From: Acidobacteriota bacterium
GTDB taxonomy: Bacteria > Acidobacteriota > Thermoanaerobaculia > Gp7-AA8
Length of the DNA stretch: 64,000 nucleotides
Direction of reading: 5' to 3'
Assembly: GCA_003223645.1 (NCBI GenBank)
Contig: QHVT01000005.1
Coordinates: 248,001 to 312,000 of the forward strand
Part shown: one piece after another, positions 24,439 through 32,919 of the stretch
How the letters are laid out: each line of letters begins with the position of its first letter
Position numbering within the stretch: position 1 is the stretch's first letter
The notes under the pieces: model-generated
The model's input: the letters and a program-made list of their open reading frames with translations, nothing else
Told to the model about the DNA's origin: nothing
Database searches by the model: none
Position numbers and translations under genes: made by a program

Positions 24439-26207
24439 TGCTTGCTCACTTCCTCGGTGAGTTTGTCGTAGTCGACACCGCCCATGTTCAGCACCTGCTT
24501 CGTCGATTTGCCGGCTTCGATCTGCACGTCGATCGTCTGCGTGCCGCTCGGTCCGCGCGCCGTCAGGGTGTACGTTCCGGGATCGAGCTTGATCGCAGCG
24601 GGCGTCGAGTCATCGGTCAGCGGCACTTCTTTCTGATCGCTCTTGCTCACGATTTTCTCGAGGTCGGCCCACGGCGACGCGGAGAGCAGCAGCACGCCTT
24701 GTCCGGCAGGAATCGGTGTTGGCGGTGCGGTTGCCATCACTTGCGTTCCAGACGTCGCGGTCGTCGTGACGACTTCGGTCGTCTTCGGCTTCATCACGAA
24801 ATAGCCGCCGATCACGAGCGCGATCACGACGACGGCCGCGATCGCGGCGATCATCGCGGTGTTTTTCTTCGCCGGCGGCGGCGTCCATTTTTCTTCGAGC
24901 TCGGTCTTCGCTGCTGCGCCGCCGAGGCGCTCCATCACCGTCGCTTCATCCTGCGCGGATGAGCTGACCGGCTTCATTCCCGGCGCGGTGAAGTTGCGCT
25001 CGATCAGCGTCTCGGCATCGCTGCCGGCGCGCGTGCCGGTCGGGCCGATGCGCGAGGGTGCCATCGTCTGCTGCGTTTGTTGCGTGCGCTCGGCGCCCGC
25101 CATCGTTTGCTGGGTGCGCTGCGCGCCCCCTAGCGTCGACGACGCGCCGGTGCCGGTCCCCGTCACCTTCGGCAGATCGGCGAGCGTCTGCGCGCCGGAG
25201 AGCGTGATCATCTTTTCGCCGAGGCCGTACTTTTGATCGGGTGCGATCGAGCCGCGAATCGACTCGAGCGCGGACTCGAAGTCGGCGGCGCTCGCGTAAC
25301 GCGCGTCGCGATTCTTCTCGAGCGACTTCATGACCACGGCTTCGAGATTCGGCGGCACGCGCACGGCGGGATTGATCTCCGCGATCGGCGCCGGTTTCTC
25401 GGTGACGTGTTTGAGGATGTAGCCGTGCGGGTTCGTCGCCTGGAACGGCGCGCGGCCGGCGAGCATCTCGTACATCACGATGCCGAACGAATAGAGGTCG
25501 CTGCGCGCATCGAGGTGCTCGTCTTCTTTGAGGAAGCCGGCCTGCTCCGGCGACGCGTATTTCAGTTTGCCGAGGAACATGCCGGTTTGCGTGAGGCCCT
25601 GCCCCCCTTCGCCCTCGGCGAGCTGTTTGGCGATGCCGAAGTCGATGACCTTCACGAGCAGTTTCCCGTGATGGTCCTGCGACAGCATGATGTTCTCGGG
25701 CGAGATGTCGCGGTGGATGAGACCCATGGAGTGCAGGTGCTCGAGTCCGTTCAGCGCCTGCATCGAGATCTCGACGGTGAGCCGCGCCGGCATCGGCCCG
25801 TGCTCGTTGATCCACTTCTGGATGTTCGTGCCGTCGATGAACTCCCAGACCATGTAGTACGAGCCGTCTTCGAGCTGCGCGAAGTCGTACAGCATGGCCA
25901 GGTTCTTGTGCTTGATCATCGTGGACGTCCGCGCTTCCTGGAGGAAGCGCTGCAGTCCCTGATCGTCGGCGGCGACGTTCGGCCGCATGATCTTGATCAC
26001 GCGCAACTCGTTCAGATGGATGTGGCGGACCTTGAAGATCTCGCCCATTCCGCCGACGCCGAGGCGGTCGATGATCTGGTACTTGCCGTCGAGCAAACGC
26101 GTCGCATACGTGCGCTGAAAATTCGTGACGCGCTCACTGCAGTGAGGACACAGATCGTACGCGGCGTCGATTTGCTGTTTACATCGGAGGCAGGTGATTT
26201 GGCTCAT
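24435..26207 (-). CDS. Membrane Ser/Thr protein kinase with zinc ribbon and PEGA-like domain
   Basis: A 590-residue kinase starting at MSQITCLRCK. A CxxC...CxxC zinc ribbon (residues 6-23) precedes a kinase domain: GVGGMGEIFKV, Lys in LRVIKIM, HRDISPENIM, DFGIAK, KYASPEQAGF and YSFGIVMYEML. A Thr/Gln/Arg-rich linker follows, one membrane helix (about 465-487, AIAAVVVIALVIGGYFVM) and an extracytoplasmic PEGA-like domain (LSASPWADLEKI...KLDPGTYTLTARG). It likely senses the envelope and phosphorylates FHA partners of this locus. The stop overlaps the TPR gene. Confidence 0.93.
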   Translation of the reverse strand: MSQITCLRCKQQIDAAYDLCPHCSERVTNFQRTYATRLLDGKYQIIDRLGVGGMGEIFKVRHIHLNELRVIKIMRPNVAADDQGLQRFLQEARTSTMIKHKNLAMLYDFAQLEDGSYYMVWEFIDGTNIQKWINEHGPMPARLTVEISMQALNGLEHLHSMGLIHRDISPENIMLSQDHHGKLLVKVIDFGIAKQLAEGEGGQGLTQTGMFLGKLKYASPEQAGFLKEDEHLDARSDLYSFGIVMYEMLAGRAPFQATNPHGYILKHVTEKPAPIAEINPAVRVPPNLEAVVMKSLEKNRDARYASAADFESALESIRGSIAPDQKYGLGEKMITLSGAQTLADLPKVTGTGTGASSTLGGAQRTQQTMAGAERTQQTQQTMAPSRIGPTGTRAGSDAETLIERNFTAPGMKPVSSSAQDEATVMERLGGAAAKTELEEKWTPPPAKKNTAMIAAIAAVVVIALVIGGYFVMKPKTTEVVTTTATSGTQVMATAPPTPIPAGQGVLLLSASPWADLEKIVSKSDQKEVPLTDDSTPAAIKLDPGTYTLTARGPSGTQTIDVQIEAGKSTKQVLNMGGVDYDKLTEEVSKQ

Positions 26208-26218
26208 GGGTCTCTCCG

Positions 26219-26331
26219 CAGGCTCATAGGCCCATAGGCTCATAGGCTCAAAGGAGACCGCCGCCCTCCCACGGCCGTGGTGGTGCGGGCGCCTCCCCTG
26301 AGCCTATGAGCCTGTGCGCCTATGAGCCTCT
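26219..26331. repeat. Head-to-head tandem GGCTCATAGG repeat
   Basis: Left arm GGCTCATAGG x3-4 (26219-26252), a GC-rich centre with its own GGCCGTGG palindrome, and the right arm CCTATGAGCC/TGTGCGCC (26298-26331). It separates the two kinase genes and ends directly at the stop of the second kinase. Confidence 0.9.
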
Positions 26332-26332
26332 C

Positions 26333-27553
26333 CTAATGATCACGTAAAACGTAAGTACACGCCGGGTCTGCACCAAACCGCACGATGTCCCCCGGCTTCA
26401 ATACGACTCTCTCCACTCTCGTGTTGTTGACGTACGTTCCATTGGCCGACTGCAGGTCTTCGAGCAGCGGCGCGGTTCCGCTCAAGGTGATGCGCGCGTG
26501 GCGGCGCGACACGGCCGGATGACTGAGCACGATCGCGCAAGTGCGGTCGCGGCCGACCATCACGCTGTCGCCGGTGATCGCGTGTTTCTCGTTCGTCTCC
26601 GGCTTCACGTTGACGAGCGCCCATTGCCGCGCGGCGTCGGTCTGCGGCGGCGTCTTCAACGTCTCGACGGACGCGAACGGTCCGCTGCCGGCGACCGGCT
26701 GTCGCGCGGTCCATTCTTCGAGCGCCTCGAAAAATTCGCGCGCTGTTTCGAAGCGCTGATCCATCCTCGGATGCATCGCCTTGAGCACGATCTCTTCGAG
26801 ATCTTTCTTCACTTCGGGACGCAGTGCGCTCGGCGCCTGTTTTTCTCCGCGATAGATCGCGTCGATGAGCTTCGGTAAGGATCGACTATTGAACGGCAGC
26901 GAGCCGGTCAGCATCTCGTACAGCACGACACCGGATGAATAGACGTCGCTCTTCGCGCCGGCGTCTTTCGGCTCGCGGATCTGCTCGGGCGACATGTAGT
27001 GCGGCGTGCCGAGGAGGAAGCCGGATTTCGTGAGGACCGTCTGTCCGCTTCCGCCGCCGCCTTCTTTGATCTTCGCGATGCCGAAGTCCGTGACCTTCAC
27101 GACGCCGTCCATATCGCAAATGAGATTGGCCGGTTTGATGTCGCGGTGCACGATGCCTTTGCCGTGCGCGTAGACGAGCGCCTCGAGGAGGCACTGGCAG
27201 ATGTTGATCGCGTCCTTGATCGGCAGCGCGCCTTTTTCGTTGAGCAGGAGATCGACGGGAGTTCCTTCGACGTACTCCATTACCAGCACAGCGCCGTTCT
27301 CGTTGTTGATGAACTCGAAGAATCGCGTGATGTAGCGGTGGCGCAGCTTCGACAGGATCTGCGCTTCCTTGATGAAGCGCTTGCGCGCGGTGATGTCGCC
27401 GGCCAGCTCTTCGGTCATCACCTTCAGCACGACCGAGTACGCGCCCGGCAGCACGTCGGTCGCGGTGACGGTGCGTCCCACGTAGACGTGGCTCATTCCG
27501 CCTTCGCCGATCTCGCGATCGATGCGGTAGTTGCCGATTTGCGTCCCGATCAT
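26333..27553 (-). CDS. Ser/Thr protein kinase with C-terminal FHA domain
   Basis: A 406-residue soluble kinase: GEGGMSHVYVGRT, VVLKVM (Lys), HRDIKPANLI, DFGIAK, GTPHYMSPEQ and YSSGVVLYEML in residues 10-270. After a linker comes an FHA domain (about 325-400) with VGRDRTCAIVLSHPAVSRRHARI and ANGTYVN, which binds phosphothreonine. There is no membrane segment, unlike the neighbouring kinase. The N-terminal ATG overlaps the stop of the preceding FHA gene (ATGA). Kinase and FHA in one chain suggest autophosphorylation-driven assembly with the other FHA proteins. Confidence 0.95.
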   Translation of the reverse strand: MIGTQIGNYRIDREIGEGGMSHVYVGRTVTATDVLPGAYSVVLKVMTEELAGDITARKRFIKEAQILSKLRHRYITRFFEFINNENGAVLVMEYVEGTPVDLLLNEKGALPIKDAINICQCLLEALVYAHGKGIVHRDIKPANLICDMDGVVKVTDFGIAKIKEGGGGSGQTVLTKSGFLLGTPHYMSPEQIREPKDAGAKSDVYSSGVVLYEMLTGSLPFNSRSLPKLIDAIYRGEKQAPSALRPEVKKDLEEIVLKAMHPRMDQRFETAREFFEALEEWTARQPVAGSGPFASVETLKTPPQTDAARQWALVNVKPETNEKHAITGDSVMVGRDRTCAIVLSHPAVSRRHARITLSGTAPLLEDLQSANGTYVNNTRVERVVLKPGDIVRFGADPACTYVLRDH

Positions 27554-28194
27554 TTCAGCAGACCTTCGTCATCCCAGAAAAAACCATCGTGGCAGAGAGG
27601 CATGAAGAGAAATCGATGAGAGCCGATGCGAATCACGTCCTTGCCGATGAGATCGCGCCGCGGCTCGATTTCCGTTTCGTTGACGTACGTCCCGTTCGTC
27701 GAGTTGTGGTCCATCAAAATGAAGCGCCGCTCTTCGGGACGGAAGACGAGATCGGCGTGATGCGACGACGCCTGATCGTCAACAATCACGACGTCGGATC
27801 GCCGATCGCGTCCGATCACGTTGCGTCCCATACGCACGGGAAACGACTCGCCGCGCGACGCGCCATTGAGTCCGATCAGCCAGCCGACGACATAGCGTTT
27901 CGTCGATCCCGCCGTTTCGAGTCGCGACGCGGCGACGGTGCGCTCCTGCGGCGGAGGCGACTGCAGCGCCAGCGCCGGGGCTGCGGCTGCGGCTGCACTT
28001 GCTGCTGCACGTGTCGGCTGGCGCATCGGCATTGGCACGGGCGCGGCAGCGGGGGATTCCGGCACGCGCGTCGGGCGCACGACCGCGATCTCGGGCTCGC
28101 TCGTCTCCTGCGGACAGTACGGACAGATATCCCACGACTCGTCGATGAAATGCCCGTTCTCACACCGCTTGTCAGCCACGCTTCCCTCACGCAT
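27550..28194 (-). CDS. FHA-domain protein with N-terminal zinc ribbon
   Basis: A 214-residue protein. Residues 10-30 carry CENGHFIDESWDICPYC, a zinc-ribbon-like cysteine set; a Pro/Ala-rich linker (about 35-85) follows, then a C-terminal FHA domain with MGRNVIGRDRRSDVVIVDDQASSHHADLV and NSTNGTYVNE. It probably recruits phosphorylated partners of the kinases. It overlaps both neighbours (8 nt with the protease upstream, ATGA with the kinase downstream), so it is tightly co-expressed. Confidence 0.9.
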   Translation of the reverse strand: MREGSVADKRCENGHFIDESWDICPYCPQETSEPEIAVVRPTRVPESPAAAPVPMPMRQPTRAAASAAAAAAPALALQSPPPQERTVAASRLETAGSTKRYVVGWLIGLNGASRGESFPVRMGRNVIGRDRRSDVVIVDDQASSHHADLVFRPEERRFILMDHNSTNGTYVNETEIEPRRDLIGKDVIRIGSHRFLFMPLCHDGFFWDDEGLLK

Positions 28195-29941
28195 GAAATG
28201 CTACGGCGACGGCGTTTCTGCCGCCGAAGTAGATGATGTCTCCATCCTGCAGGAACCGCTTGTCGATCTTCTGGTCGTTGACATACGTCCCATTCGACGA
28301 ATTCCGATCAATCAACAGAACCTTGCCGTCGATCGAGACGACCTCGGCATGGAGACGCGACACCTTCGGATTCTCCAATACGATCTCACAAATCGTCGAC
28401 TCGCGCCCGATCCGGATGCCCGAGCCGCCGAGGCCGAGCTTCTCGCCGGCACGCGTCCCGTTGAGGATCGTGAACTTGCCGAGCATGCTCTGCGGCGAGA
28501 GCGTGCCGCCGCTAGGCGCGACGACCGTTTCGACCGTCGGCGACTTGAGCACGTCTTGCGGAACGCGTGGAGTGCGTGTGCGCACGAGCGCGACCGCGGC
28601 AGCGACGATTCCCGCGACGAGCGCGGCCGCGATCAGCCACGTCGCAACCGGATAGAGCTTCCAGATCGGCGTCCCCGCGATCGCGCGCTCGGCATCGCGT
28701 CCGAAGCGAATGAGATCGGGTGAGCTCGGAAAAAGCGCGGACGCGCGAGAGAGATTTTTTCTCGCATCGATCCAGCGTCCGTCGTACGCGGCGTCGAGTG
28801 CAGCGCGATAGTTTTGATTGAACTCGCCGCCGCTGCTCGCCGGAATCTTCGCGTCGGCGAGAAATTGCTTCGCGACGTTGATCGGCACGAGGAACTTGAT
28901 CGACTCCGCGTCTTTGTGTCCCCACGTCGAGATGCCGATCACTTCTCCGTCTTTGTTGACCGCCGGTCCGCCGGAGTTGCCCTCGTAGATCGCGACGTTT
29001 GACTGAAACACCGGCGTGTTCGCGACGTTGCGCTTGATCGCGGAGATCAGGCCGGGATTGATCGTCGCCTCGAGATCGCTCTCGCGCGAGAGCCAGCCGC
29101 CGATCACTTCGTCGCTGCTGCTCGCGACGGCCGGATATCCGACCGACCAGATCGACTCGCCGACACGTGCCGCTTCCGAGTCGCCGAGCGCGAGGGACGG
29201 AAGATTTTTTCGCTCGATTTTGAGCACCGCGAGATCGGCGCCGCCGAGTCCGAGCTCGGGCGAGAAACGCTGGATCGTGAACGGCAGCGTCTCGCCGTTC
29301 GAAAGCTCGACGCGATTCACGACCTGCACGTTCTCGAGCTGTCCCGCGTTCGCGAGCGCGTCGATGGAGCGTCCCAACTCTTCGCCGCGGTAGAGCGCGC
29401 GCAGCTCGGCGTTCGGAAAGTGCTTCACCAGCGCGACGATCGCGCCGTTGTGCCGCAGCTCCTGCTCGAGCGGCTCACGCTCGCGCGTCGGCGCGACGAC
29501 GTGCCCGCTCGTGAGAATGAATCCGTCTGGATGAATCAGAAACCCGCTGCCCGATCCGCCCGCGCCGGTGTCGACGACATTCGTCTCGCCGACGTCGCGC
29601 ACGCGCAACTGGATCTGCTGCTGGATCTCTTCGATCGCGACCGCGGGATAACGAAAGTCGGCGGTCGCGTACGCGCTGATGCGCACGACGGCCGGCTTCA
29701 CCCCGTACGCCATCTTCTGCACGTCGTCCATCGCATCGGACTTGGTGACGGTGCGCTTGCAGAACGTCAGGAGGATGAAGAACAGCGCAATGAGCCACCG
29801 GCCTCTTACACCGTGTTTCCAGCCGCCGTCATCCTGAGGCGCGAAGACGCCGAAGGATCTCAGAATACGCAGACCTTTCGCATTTTGAGATCCTTCGCCG
29901 TCTATGCGGCTCAGGATGACGGAGGGGCCGATGGGGGACAT
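28187..29941 (-). CDS. Membrane trypsin-like serine protease with C-terminal FHA domain
   Basis: A 584-residue protein. An S1/HtrA-like protease domain (about 75-360) has His in ILTSGHVV, Asp in GGADLAVLKIE and Ser in EGNSGGPAVN. After a helical linker and a membrane helix (about 425-450) an FHA domain carries RIGRESTICEIVLENPKVSRLHAEV and SSNGTYVND. The protease is probably extracytoplasmic and the FHA cytoplasmic. The first 45 residues translate a dispersed repeat element (29826-29930), followed by hydrophobic WLIALFFILLTFC; the true start could be internal at MDDVQKMAYG (29731). Confidence 0.85.
   Translation of the reverse strand: MSPIGPSVILSRIDGEGSQNAKGLRILRSFGVFAPQDDGGWKHGVRGRWLIALFFILLTFCKRTVTKSDAMDDVQKMAYGVKPAVVRISAYATADFRYPAVAIEEIQQQIQLRVRDVGETNVVDTGAGGSGSGFLIHPDGFILTSGHVVAPTREREPLEQELRHNGAIVALVKHFPNAELRALYRGEELGRSIDALANAGQLENVQVVNRVELSNGETLPFTIQRFSPELGLGGADLAVLKIERKNLPSLALGDSEAARVGESIWSVGYPAVASSSDEVIGGWLSRESDLEATINPGLISAIKRNVANTPVFQSNVAIYEGNSGGPAVNKDGEVIGISTWGHKDAESIKFLVPINVAKQFLADAKIPASSGGEFNQNYRAALDAAYDGRWIDARKNLSRASALFPSSPDLIRFGRDAERAIAGTPIWKLYPVATWLIAAALVAGIVAAAVALVRTRTPRVPQDVLKSPTVETVVAPSGGTLSPQSMLGKFTILNGTRAGEKLGLGGSGIRIGRESTICEIVLENPKVSRLHAEVVSIDGKVLLIDRNSSNGTYVNDQKIDKRFLQDGDIIYFGGRNAVAVAFHA
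29826..29930. repeat. Dispersed palindromic element forming the 5' end of the protease gene
   Basis: Two inverted halves (GTCATCCTGAGGCGCGAAGACGCC... and ...GGCGTCTATGCGGC-TCAGGATGACGG, each described only by its ends) surround GGATCTCAGAATACGCAGACC. Relatives are at 4736, 16744, 16930 and 35783. Here the element is read through in frame as the N-terminus of the protease. Confidence 0.85.
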
Positions 29942-29944
29942 GGG

Positions 29945-30991
29945 TCAACGTGAGGAAGGGGACGACGTCGGGAACGAAACCTGATGGTTCCAGTAGAACC
30001 ACGCGCCGGCCGCGCCGAGGAGGAGGACCACGACGACGGTCCACTTGAGAATGCCGTTCTTTTTCGGAGGCGCGGCATTCTGCACCTCGTCGTCGCGCAC
30101 CGCATCGAGCGGCTGCGTGTCGCGGACGGTCTCGTCAAACAAATCGACTGCTTCGAGCTTCTGCGTTTCTTCCAATTTCTCAGGCTCCGGACCCGCGCCG
30201 TCATCGATCTCGACGCGCGCGACGATCACCGTCACGTTATCGGGCGCGCCGCGCGAGAGCGCGCGCCGTAGAAATTCGTCGGCCGCCGCATCGATCGGCA
30301 TCTTCTCGACGACTTGCTTGATCTCGTCTTCTTTGACGACGCCGTGCAGTCCGTCGCTGCAGAGGATGAACGTGTCGCCTTCCTTCAGCTCGATCGGTCC
30401 CTTGACGTCGATCTCGACGTCTTCGGCGACGCCCATCGATCGCTGCAGCACGTTGCGACGCGGATGCGTCTCCGCTTCCTGCGCCGTGAGCAATCCCTCG
30501 CGCACCATCGTCGCGACGAGCGAATGGTCGTCGGTCAGCTGTTTGATCTCGTCGCCGCGCACCATGTAGATGCGCGAGTCGCCGACGTGCGCGAGCCATC
30601 CTTCGCCTTCGCGCACCGCGAGGACCGACGTCGTCGTTCCCATTCCGCGCAGTTCCGGCGTCAACTGCGCCTCGGAGTAGATGCGCGCGTTGGCCCGCGA
30701 CAACGAAGCGCGCAGCGCGGTCGGAATGTCAGTGGTCTCGCTGCCGAGATACTGCGCCTTGACCGTTTCGGCAGCGAGACGCGACGCCGTCGCTCCGCCG
30801 CGATGTCCGCCCATGCCGTCGGCGACGATCATCAATCGTCCGCCGGGATGGCTGACCGTTTCTTCCGCTGGAGTCGTGAGCGCGCCGAAGTCCTGGTTCT
30901 CCGAGCGCACGAGCCCCGTGTCCGTTCGAAGAACGGCGCGAACGATGAGACGGCGCGGTTGAGAGTCGTTGGACGATGCTTGCTCGCTCAT
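29945..30991 (-). CDS. PP2C-family Ser/Thr protein phosphatase with C-terminal membrane anchor
   Basis: A 348-residue phosphatase: LVRSENQDFGAL, IVADGMGGHRGGATAS, GMGTTTSVLAV, WLAHVGDSRIYMVR, LCSDGLHGVV and GAPDNVTVIVARV give the PPM metal and catalytic set (about 25-265). An acidic linker (EPEKLEETQKLEAVDLFDE) and a single C-terminal helix (about 318-338) follow. It should reverse the kinases of this island. The stop lies 3 nt before the start of the protease gene. Confidence 0.95.
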   Translation of the reverse strand: MSEQASSNDSQPRRLIVRAVLRTDTGLVRSENQDFGALTTPAEETVSHPGGRLMIVADGMGGHRGGATASRLAAETVKAQYLGSETTDIPTALRASLSRANARIYSEAQLTPELRGMGTTTSVLAVREGEGWLAHVGDSRIYMVRGDEIKQLTDDHSLVATMVREGLLTAQEAETHPRRNVLQRSMGVAEDVEIDVKGPIELKEGDTFILCSDGLHGVVKEDEIKQVVEKMPIDAAADEFLRRALSRGAPDNVTVIVARVEIDDGAGPEPEKLEETQKLEAVDLFDETVRDTQPLDAVRDDEVQNAAPPKKNGILKWTVVVVLLLGAAGAWFYWNHQVSFPTSSPSSR

Positions 30992-31026
30992 GGCGAAGCT
31001 ACCCGATGTTTCGCGAGAGGGTCATT

Positions 31027-31112
31027 ATAGCGGGCAGCGGGTAGCGGGCGGCGGGCAGGAGCCCAAGATGGTGTTTTGCTACCCGCTGCCCGCTACCCGC
31101 TGCCCGCTATAA
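31027..31112. repeat. Head-to-head tandem GCGGGYA repeat
   Basis: Left arm AGCGGGCAGCGGGTAGCGGG-type heptamers (31029-31060), spacer with AAGATGGTGTTTTG, right arm CTACCCGCTGCCCGCTACCC-type (31078-31110). It fills the divergent gap between the phosphatase and the cyclase gene; a TATAAT at 31108-31113 lies at its edge only 10 nt from the cyclase ATG. Confidence 0.9.
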
Positions 31113-31123
31113 TCAAGGCTCCG

Positions 31124-32803
31124 ATGGAACAGCTCCAGATCCACTACGTCGATCTCGGCGTGCCTCGAGTGACCGACCTGAAGGCGGAGATGTCGATCGG
31201 GCGCACCGAGGGGAACGATCTGGTGCTCAATCATCCCTCGGTCTCGCGCAAGCACGCGCGCATCGAGATCCGCAACGGCCACTGGTGGATGGTCGATCTC
31301 AAGTCCACCAACGGCGTGAAGGTCAACGGCAATCTCATCACCGAGTCGCAGCTGAACGCCGGCGACAAGATTCTTGTCGGCTCGGTGCAACTCGACATCA
31401 AGTCGATGCCGTCGGTCGAGTTCACCGGCGACTCGATGTTCGACAATCCGTCGGGCACCGTCATCCGCCGCATCTCCGATTTCAATTCCGAGTTCGGCCT
31501 CGACCTCGGCGAGATGGCCGAGGCGTCGATCTCGGCGGTGCGTCCGCCGTCGGAGCCGGGCGTCAAGCCGGAGCCGTCGGTCACACGCGAGAAGATTTTC
31601 CAGGTGCTCGTGCAGGTCGCGCGCTCGCTGCTGCAGACCGAAGAGCTGCAGGACCTGCTCAACACCGTGATGGACATGATCTTCAAGTACCTGCCGGTCG
31701 AGCGCGGCTTGATCATCCTATTCGACGAAGAGGGCAATCCCGTTCCGCGACTCACGAAATTCATCGAAGGCGCGGACGCGGCCGACATTCCGATCTCGCG
31801 CACGATCCTGAAGATGGTCGCGGAGCAGCAGGTCGCGTTGATGACGTCGAACGCACTCGAGGACGCGCGCCTTCTCGGCGGAAAGTCGATCGCCATTCAC
31901 GGCATCCGATCGGCGATGTGCGTGCCGCTGTGGAACCGCCAGCGCGTCATCGGCGCGGTGCAGGTCGACTCGCCGATTCACATCGGACGCTTCACCGAAG
32001 AAGACCTCGACCTGATCACCGCGCTCGCGAACTTCGCGGCCGTCGCGATCGAGCGCGCACAGCTCGCGGAGAAAATCGAGCAGGAGCGCAAGATCCGCTC
32101 GAAGATGGAGCGCTATCACTCGCCCGCGGTCATCGACGAGATCGTGAAGGGCGTCGTCGCCGCCGCGGACGAGACGGAGATTCGCACCGCCGACGTCTCG
32201 ATTCTCTTCGCCGACATCTCCGGATTCACGACCGTGTCGGAGACGAAGAAACCGGAAGAAGTCGCGGAGTTCCTCTCGAACTTTTTCACCGCCGCGGTGG
32301 ACGCGATCTTCGCCTACGGCGGCACGCTCGACAAATTCATCGGCGACGCCGTGATGGCGTTCTTCGGCGCGCCGATCCCGCAGGACGATCACGCCGACCG
32401 CGCGATCATGGCCGGATTGATGATGCAGGAGCGCATCGACGATTGGAACGCCGAGCGCGCGAAGAGCGACCTGCCGCCCGTGCGCATCCGCGTCGGCATC
32501 AACAGCGGGCCGGCATTCGTGGGCAACGTCGGCACCGAGAAGCGCGTCGACTACACCGTCCTCGGCAGTTCCGTGAACATCGCCTCGCGTCTCGAGAGCG
32601 GCGTCGCAAAGCCGGGCCAGGTGGTGATCTCGCAGAACACGCTCGACCGCGTCATCGGCAGCTTCGACACCGAGCCGCTCGGCGAATTCGTGCTCAAAGG
32701 CCTGCAACAGAAGATGCCGGTCTTTGCCGTGCACAAGGTCGTGCGCGTGCCGAGGAAGACCACCGCGAGCGACACGTTCCACGCCGTCACGCCAGGACGG
32801 TAA
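31124..32803 (+). CDS. FHA-GAF class III adenylate/guanylate cyclase
   Basis: A 559-residue cytoplasmic signalling protein. An N-terminal FHA domain (about 15-100: SIGRTEGNDLVLNHPSVSRKHARIEI, STNGVKVNG), a GAF domain (about 160-325: LLQTEELQDLLNTVMDMIF...AMCVPLWNRQRVIGAVQVDSP) and a class III cyclase domain (about 365-545) with ILFADISGFTT (metal Asp), FIGDAVMAFFG and LGSSVNIASRLE. It presumably makes cAMP or cGMP when phosphoproteins dock on the FHA domain. It is divergent from the phosphatase and completes the phospho-signalling island. Confidence 0.95.
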   Translation: MEQLQIHYVDLGVPRVTDLKAEMSIGRTEGNDLVLNHPSVSRKHARIEIRNGHWWMVDLKSTNGVKVNGNLITESQLNAGDKILVGSVQLDIKSMPSVEFTGDSMFDNPSGTVIRRISDFNSEFGLDLGEMAEASISAVRPPSEPGVKPEPSVTREKIFQVLVQVARSLLQTEELQDLLNTVMDMIFKYLPVERGLIILFDEEGNPVPRLTKFIEGADAADIPISRTILKMVAEQQVALMTSNALEDARLLGGKSIAIHGIRSAMCVPLWNRQRVIGAVQVDSPIHIGRFTEEDLDLITALANFAAVAIERAQLAEKIEQERKIRSKMERYHSPAVIDEIVKGVVAAADETEIRTADVSILFADISGFTTVSETKKPEEVAEFLSNFFTAAVDAIFAYGGTLDKFIGDAVMAFFGAPIPQDDHADRAIMAGLMMQERIDDWNAERAKSDLPPVRIRVGINSGPAFVGNVGTEKRVDYTVLGSSVNIASRLESGVAKPGQVVISQNTLDRVIGSFDTEPLGEFVLKGLQQKMPVFAVHKVVRVPRKTTASDTFHAVTPGR

Positions 32804-32810
32804 AGCAAGC

Positions 32811-32872
32811 AGGCTCAGAGGCGCACAGGCGCATGGGCGCCTAGGGACTCTATGCGCCCGCGAGCCTATGCG
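32811..32872. repeat. Head-to-head tandem GGCTCA/GGCGCA repeat
   Basis: GGCTCAGAGGCGCACAGGCGCATGGG-type units followed by TATGCGCCCGCGAGCCTATGCG in inverse orientation. It is a short member of the GGCTCATAGG family, located between the cyclase and the signal peptidase. Confidence 0.8.
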
Positions 32873-32919
32873 GCGTGAGCCCAGGAACTTTCCGCCTCGT
32901 TCATTCGTTTAATGTTCGG

